From: CAMEON01 sp964463245
Lineage (GTDB): Bacteria; Bacillota; Clostridia; Oscillospirales; CAG-272
NCBI GenBank assembly: GCA_964463245.1
Contig: CAYXBU010000082.1
Span: forward strand, 1 to 6,916
DNA: 6,916 bases
Reading direction: 5' to 3'
Shown: one piece after another, positions 4,129 to 6,916 of the stretch
Layout: every line of letters begins with the position of its first letter
Position numbering within the stretch: the first letter of the stretch is position 1
Program-made: the position numbers and the translations under genes
Notes under the pieces: generated by a model
Seen by the model: the letters and a program-made list of their open reading frames with translations, nothing else
Told to the model about the DNA's origin: nothing
Database searches by the model: none

Positions 4129-6076
4129 GCGGAATCTGGAAGAGCTTCAAAAGCGATACAGCAGCTCCGCGCCGGTGGGCGGCGGCTTCCGCGGCCCCGG
4201 CGGTCCCGGCGGTCGTCCCGGCGGGCGGGGTGGACGTCGCGCTCCCGGCTCCATGGAGGACGGGCGCGGCAAGTACAGCCGTGCGACCGTGAGCCGTCTG
4301 CTCTCCTACATTGCGGTCTATCGCGGGCGGGTCATCGCCGCGCTGGTCTGTATGCTGATCAACACCCTGACCTCCCTGGCGGCGACCTTCCTCCTGCGGG
4401 ACGTGGTCAATGTGGTCAACCCGCTCAACACCGACCCCGAGCGGTCGGTGCTGGTCAAGCTGTTCCTGCCGAGCGTCACGGTCGAGAACTTCGCCGAGCG
4501 GCGGTTGGGCTGTCTCGTGGTGGTGGTCGCGGTCATGGCGGTGCTGTATGTAATCGGGATATTCACGAGCTACCTGCAGAACCGCATCATGATCACCGTC
4601 TCGCAGAACGCCACCGAGCAGCTGCGAAACGACCTGTTTGCCAAGCTGCAACGCCTGCCCGTGCGCTACTTTGACACCAACACCACCGGTGAGCTGATGT
4701 CCCGCTTCACCAACGACGTGGACGCCATCGACAACATGATCAACTCCACCGTGACCAGTCTGATCTCGGGTGCTATCACCCTGGTCGGCACTCTGCTCAT
4801 GATGATCTACCTGAGTCCCCTGCTGACCCTCATCACCATCCTGTTCGTGCCGCTGTTCCTGTTTGCGGGCAAGGCCATCGCCAAGCGGTCGGGCAAGTAC
4901 TACGGAGCCCAGCAGGCGGCACTCGGCGCGGTCAACGGCTACATTGAGGAGTCGGTCAGCGGCTCCAAGGTGGTCAAGGTCTTCAACCACGAGGCCGACT
5001 GCGTGGCGGAGTTCGAGTCCCTCAACAACGATATGCGGGATAAGCAGTTCCGCGCCCAGTTCTACGGCGGCGTGATGGGTCCCGTCATGCACAACTCCTC
5101 CGGCGTGGCCTACGCGGTCACGGCGGGCGTGGGCGGCATCCTCTGTCTAACGGCGGGTTTTGATGTGGGGGGGCTTACGGCCTTCTGCAACTATTCCCGT
5201 CAGTTCTCCTTCCCCATCAACAATATTTCCATGCAGATGACCAGCATCTTCGCCGCACTGGCGGGAGCCGAGCGGGTCTTCACGGTCATGGATCAACCTC
5301 CCGAGGAGCCGGACAGCCCGGATGCAGTGCCCATGCCGGCCGTGCGCGGCGAGGTAGTCCTGGACAATGTGACCTTCGGCTACGACCCGGAGCACCCGGT
5401 GCTCAAGCACATCAGCCTGTACGCCCGTCCGGGCGAGAAGATCGCCTTTGTCGGCTCCACCGGCGCCGGCAAGACCACCGTGACCAACCTGCTCAATCGC
5501 TTCTACGATATTCAGGACGGGGTCATCACGGTGGACGGCGTGGACGTGCGTCTCTGGCGGCGGGATGAGCTCCGCGCCAACATCGCCATGGTGCTCCAGG
5601 ATACCCACCTCTTCTCCGGCACGGTCATGGAGAACATCCGCTACGGTCGCCCCGATGCGACCGACGAGGAGGTCATACAGGCCGCCAAGGCCGCCAGTGC
5701 CCATAGCTTCATCATGCGCCTGAGCAAGGGCTACCAGACCGAGCTGACCGGCGACGGAGCCAACCTCTCCCAAGGCCAACGCCAGCTCCTGAATATCGCC
5801 CGCGCCTCCCTCTCCAAGGCACCCATCCTCGTGCTGGACGAGGCGACCTCCTCGGTGGATACCCGTACCGAGCGGCATATCGAGCACGGTATGGATCGCC
5901 TCATGCAAAATCGTACAACCTTCATCATCGCCCACCGCCTCTCCACCGTCCGCTACGCCAACGCCATCCTCGTCCTGGAAAAGGGCGAGGTCATCGAGCG
6001 CGGCGACCATAACTCCCTCCTCGACCGTAAAGGCCGCTACTACGAACTGTATACCGGCGGGAAAGAGCTGGATTGA
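4121..6076 (+). CDS. ABC exporter subunit B (TMD-NBD fusion with catalytic ATP site), Gly/Arg-rich N-terminus
   Basis: A 651-residue half-transporter. Residues 1-50 are cytosolic, with a Gly/Arg/Pro-rich stretch at 20-40. The membrane domain follows (about 55-385) with hydrophobic segments near 70-92, 130-150, 212-231, 232-252, 326-345 and 364-382. It includes the FDTNTTGELMSRFTNDV motif (184-200), typical of MdlB/LmrD-like exporters. The nucleotide-binding domain has Walker A GSTGAGKTT (445-453), Q-loop Gln493, signature LSQGQ (549-553, Gln for the second position's Gly), Walker B ILVLD (569-573), catalytic Glu574, D-loop SSVD (577-580) and switch His605. It is therefore the catalytic partner of subunit A. 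In the dimer its Walker motifs face subunit A's intact signature, while its altered signature faces subunit A's degenerate Walker B. This matches known heterodimeric exporters. It is the last gene of the operon. Substrate unknown; multidrug efflux is the usual guess. Confidence 0.95.
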   Translation: MAKRNLEELQKRYSSSAPVGGGFRGPGGPGGRPGGRGGRRAPGSMEDGRGKYSRATVSRLLSYIAVYRGRVIAALVCMLINTLTSLAATFLLRDVVNVVNPLNTDPERSVLVKLFLPSVTVENFAERRLGCLVVVVAVMAVLYVIGIFTSYLQNRIMITVSQNATEQLRNDLFAKLQRLPVRYFDTNTTGELMSRFTNDVDAIDNMINSTVTSLISGAITLVGTLLMMIYLSPLLTLITILFVPLFLFAGKAIAKRSGKYYGAQQAALGAVNGYIEESVSGSKVVKVFNHEADCVAEFESLNNDMRDKQFRAQFYGGVMGPVMHNSSGVAYAVTAGVGGILCLTAGFDVGGLTAFCNYSRQFSFPINNISMQMTSIFAALAGAERVFTVMDQPPEEPDSPDAVPMPAVRGEVVLDNVTFGYDPEHPVLKHISLYARPGEKIAFVGSTGAGKTTVTNLLNRFYDIQDGVITVDGVDVRLWRRDELRANIAMVLQDTHLFSGTVMENIRYGRPDATDEEVIQAAKAASAHSFIMRLSKGYQTELTGDGANLSQGQRQLLNIARASLSKAPILVLDEATSSVDTRTERHIEHGMDRLMQNRTTFIIAHRLSTVRYANAILVLEKGEVIERGDHNSLLDRKGRYYELYTGGKELD

Positions 6077-6100
6077 GGAACGAAGGAACGAAGGAACGAG
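6077..6100 (+). repeat. Three tandem copies of an 8-bp unit (GGAACGAA) right after the exporter stop codon
   Basis: GGAACGAA is repeated at 6077-6084 and 6085-6092, and a third copy (6093-6100) ends in G instead of A. The first copy starts immediately after the TGA stop of subunit B. The purine-rich character continues as GGGAGCGAAGAGAGCGAGGA to 6120. Such short repeats arise by slippage; being outside the gene, copy changes would not alter the protein. Confidence 0.75.
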
Positions 6101-6126
6101 GGGAGCGAAGAGAGCGAGGATGCGCC

Positions 6127-6150
6127 GGGGGACTCTTGAAAGAGTCCCCC
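6127..6150. other. Perfect 10-bp GC-rich hairpin (GGGGGACTCT / AGAGTCCCCC)
   Basis: The arms 6127-6136 and 6141-6150 are fully complementary around a TGAA loop. There is no T tract right after it, so it is not a standard intrinsic terminator. It lies 50 nt after the exporter stop and could protect the mRNA 3' end from exonucleases, or be the core of a dispersed palindromic repeat. Confidence 0.7.
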
Positions 6151-6254
6151 AGACCCCCCAGAACTTTCCCGGCATTTTTATCAACAGACCGGCGTTATCG
6201 GCTCGGACTTCTACTCGGCACAGACCAACGAAAGAAAGTAGAGATATACGGTGT

Positions 6255-6290
6255 GCGGGACGCTCTGCGGAGTGCCCCGCCGTGCTTTTT
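6255..6290 (+). terminator. Possible terminator of the marR-ABC operon
   Basis: GCGGGACGCTC (6255-6265) pairs with GAGTGCCCCGC (6270-6280) with one mismatch and one G-U pair around a TGCG loop. After five intervening bases (CGTGC) there is a T5 run (6286-6290). The stem is GC-rich, but the gap before the short T run makes efficiency uncertain. Confidence 0.5.
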
Positions 6291-6416
6291 GAACCTTTGC
6301 GCGATGTAGCTTAGCGAAATCCGACGTTGCCCTCGCGTGGGGAAGGGTAGCCTTTGGGTTGTCAGTGTCGTAGAAGCGCAAGTGGGGGATGAGGGAAAAA
6401 GTCATTTACGAACGAG

Positions 6417-6455
6417 AAAAGGGATCGACCCTCCATCGGAGAGCTGATCCCTTTT
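6417..6455. terminator. Bidirectional terminator between the exporter operon and the NUDIX gene
   Basis: AAAAGGGATC (6417-6426) and GATCCCTTTT (6446-6455) are perfect 10-bp arms. Inside, CTCC-ATC-GGAG forms a second stem. On the plus strand the hairpin runs into T5 (6452-6456); on the minus strand it runs into T4 (6420-6417). On the minus strand it starts 8-9 nt after the NUDIX stop codon, so it clearly serves that gene and can also stop read-through from the operon. Confidence 0.85.
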
Positions 6456-6464
6456 TCGGTGCCC

Positions 6465-6896
6465 TTACAGGGGCATATCCTCCAGCGACTTCATGGCCGC
6501 CCGCAGGACGATCTTGTCGTTCTCGTGGGTCAGGGAGCGTTCGGCGTGCTCCAGGGGAACCCACTCCACATCGGCGATCTCGCCGTCGTGGGGATGCGTG
6601 TATTTCTGATCCGTGACGGCTAAGAAGTACACGACCTCCTTTTGGACACCCGGCATGGGACTGTAGTGTACCTTCTCGCTGAACGGGGAGGTGATGCGGA
6701 TGCGCACTGCCGTCTCCTCTTCCACCTCGCGGATGGCGGTCTCATGCTCGGTCTCGCCCGCCTCGACGTGTCCCTTCGGGAAGGAGCGATGCCCGCCATG
6801 CTTGTGTCGGATCATCAGCACATACCGTCGTCCGGTGCGGGTGTCCCGACGGAATACCAGGGCTCCGCAGGATTTTTCATGTCGTATGGGTCTCAA
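6465..6896 (-). CDS. NUDIX hydrolase, resembling asymmetric Ap4A (dinucleoside polyphosphate) hydrolases
   Basis: A complete 143-residue, single-domain cytosolic protein, a usual size for small NUDIX enzymes. The NUDIX box spans residues 42-64: Gly42, Glu48, then REVEEE at 56-61, whose glutamates bind Mg2+. The box Gly near its end is Ala63. The segment HGGHRSFPKGHVEAGET (33-49) resembles bis(5'-nucleosyl)-tetraphosphatases of the asymmetric Ap4A hydrolase type, which split Ap4A into ATP and AMP; other nucleoside-diphosphate-linked substrates remain possible. The WVPLEHA segment near 111-117 fits the usual C-terminal strand and helix. The start is TTG at 6896: an AAGGAGG site lies 9 nt upstream, and there is no in-frame ATG before residue 28, which is already inside the fold. 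The promoter, or any upstream partner gene, lies beyond the right edge. Confidence 0.9.
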   Translation of the reverse strand: MRPIRHEKSCGALVFRRDTRTGRRYVLMIRHKHGGHRSFPKGHVEAGETEHETAIREVEEETAVRIRITSPFSEKVHYSPMPGVQKEVVYFLAVTDQKYTHPHDGEIADVEWVPLEHAERSLTHENDKIVLRAAMKSLEDMPL

Positions 6897-6905
6897 CGGT
6901 GTTTT

Positions 6906-6912
6906 CCTCCTT
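6906..6912 (-). promoter_or_regulatory. Ribosome binding site fixing the TTG start of the NUDIX gene
   Basis: On the minus strand AAGGAGG (6912-6906) is followed by 9 nt and then TTG. The strong match supports the non-ATG start. Confidence 0.8.
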
Positions 6913-6916
6913 CCGT

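Larger units (their letters stand above)
6077..6416. other. Non-coding block downstream of the exporter operon
   Basis: About 340 bp without a convincing gene. In order it holds the 8-bp tandem repeat, a purine-rich tract, a perfect 10-bp hairpin (6127-6150), a C-run (6154-6159), a terminator-like hairpin (6255-6290) and a third hairpin with arms at 6326-6333 and 6344-6351. Short frames here, such as one starting at the TTG at 6073, encode low-complexity Arg/Glu- or Pro-rich peptides and lack ribosome sites. The combination of a C/G-rich hairpin and a following CAGACCCCCCAG reminds me of intergenic sequences recurring in Oscillospiraceae-type genomes. That is recollection, not a search result. 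Confidence 0.5.

Noticed and set aside
3962..5092. Minus-strand open frame (376 codons) across the subunit A/B junction
   Set aside because: A shadow of two real overlapping genes, low-complexity composition, no domain, no promoter.
5147..6184. Minus-strand open frame (345 codons) opposite subunit B
   Set aside because: Antisense to the nucleotide-binding domain, which has all its motifs; composition is typical of a GC-rich complement.
6073..6309. Plus-strand frame starting at TTG, overlapping the subunit B stop
   Set aside because: Although the overlap mimics coupling, the peptide is charged low-complexity sequence from a tandem repeat and hairpin, with no plausible ribosome site of its own.
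6077..6410. CRISPR array or phage attachment site
   Set aside because: The repeats are 8 bp and adjacent without spacers, and no integrase or tRNA-end duplication is present here.
6389..6616. Plus-strand frame through the bidirectional terminator
   Set aside because: It spans a terminator and the antisense of the NUDIX gene; no support.

Overview
The window looks like a chromosomal piece of a Gram-positive, GC-rich member of the Firmicutes, probably a gut-type Clostridia related to Oscillospiraceae/Ruminococcaceae. This is inference. It rests on near-perfect housekeeping promoters (TTGACA / TATAAT), strong AGGAGG-type ribosome binding sites, two genes with TTG starts, tRNA genes that encode their own CCA, GC-rich genes separated by AT-rich intergenic DNA, and protein families common in that group. 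No taxonomic marker is present, so the assignment is tentative.

Layout, left to right. (1) Positions 1-879, minus strand: the N-terminal 293 residues of a secreted phosphodiester glycosidase (NAGPA-type domain), running off the left edge. It has its own consensus promoter. (2) An AT-rich intergenic stretch leads to a divergent consensus promoter, which drives a two-gene tRNA unit, tRNA-Met(CAT) then tRNA-Glu(TTC). A strong hairpin lies between the two tRNAs and one clear terminator plus one probable terminator follow. (3) A third consensus promoter (16-bp spacer) drives a three-gene plus-strand operon: a MarR-family regulator and the two halves of a heterodimeric type IV ABC exporter. (4) About 390 bp of non-coding DNA contains an 8-bp tandem repeat, a perfect 10-bp hairpin, a terminator-like hairpin and a bidirectional terminator. 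Part of it may be a dispersed genomic repeat. (5) At the right end a minus-strand NUDIX hydrolase, resembling asymmetric Ap4A hydrolases, converges on the operon.

How the genes fit together. The MarR protein probably represses its own promoter, and loss of repression would induce the exporter, a common drug or toxic-compound efflux arrangement. The two ABC subunits are complementary. The first carries Asp and Gln where the catalytic Glu and switch His should be, but a normal SGGQ signature. The second has the catalytic Glu and switch His but an altered SQGQ signature. This predicts one working and one degenerate ATP site in the dimer. The glycosidase, tRNA unit and NUDIX gene look like independent transcription units.

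I see no clearly new multi-gene system. The points most worth a second look are the non-coding block after the operon, the Gly/Arg-rich N-terminus of the second ABC subunit, and the tRNA-Met leader that repeats the start of the tRNA.
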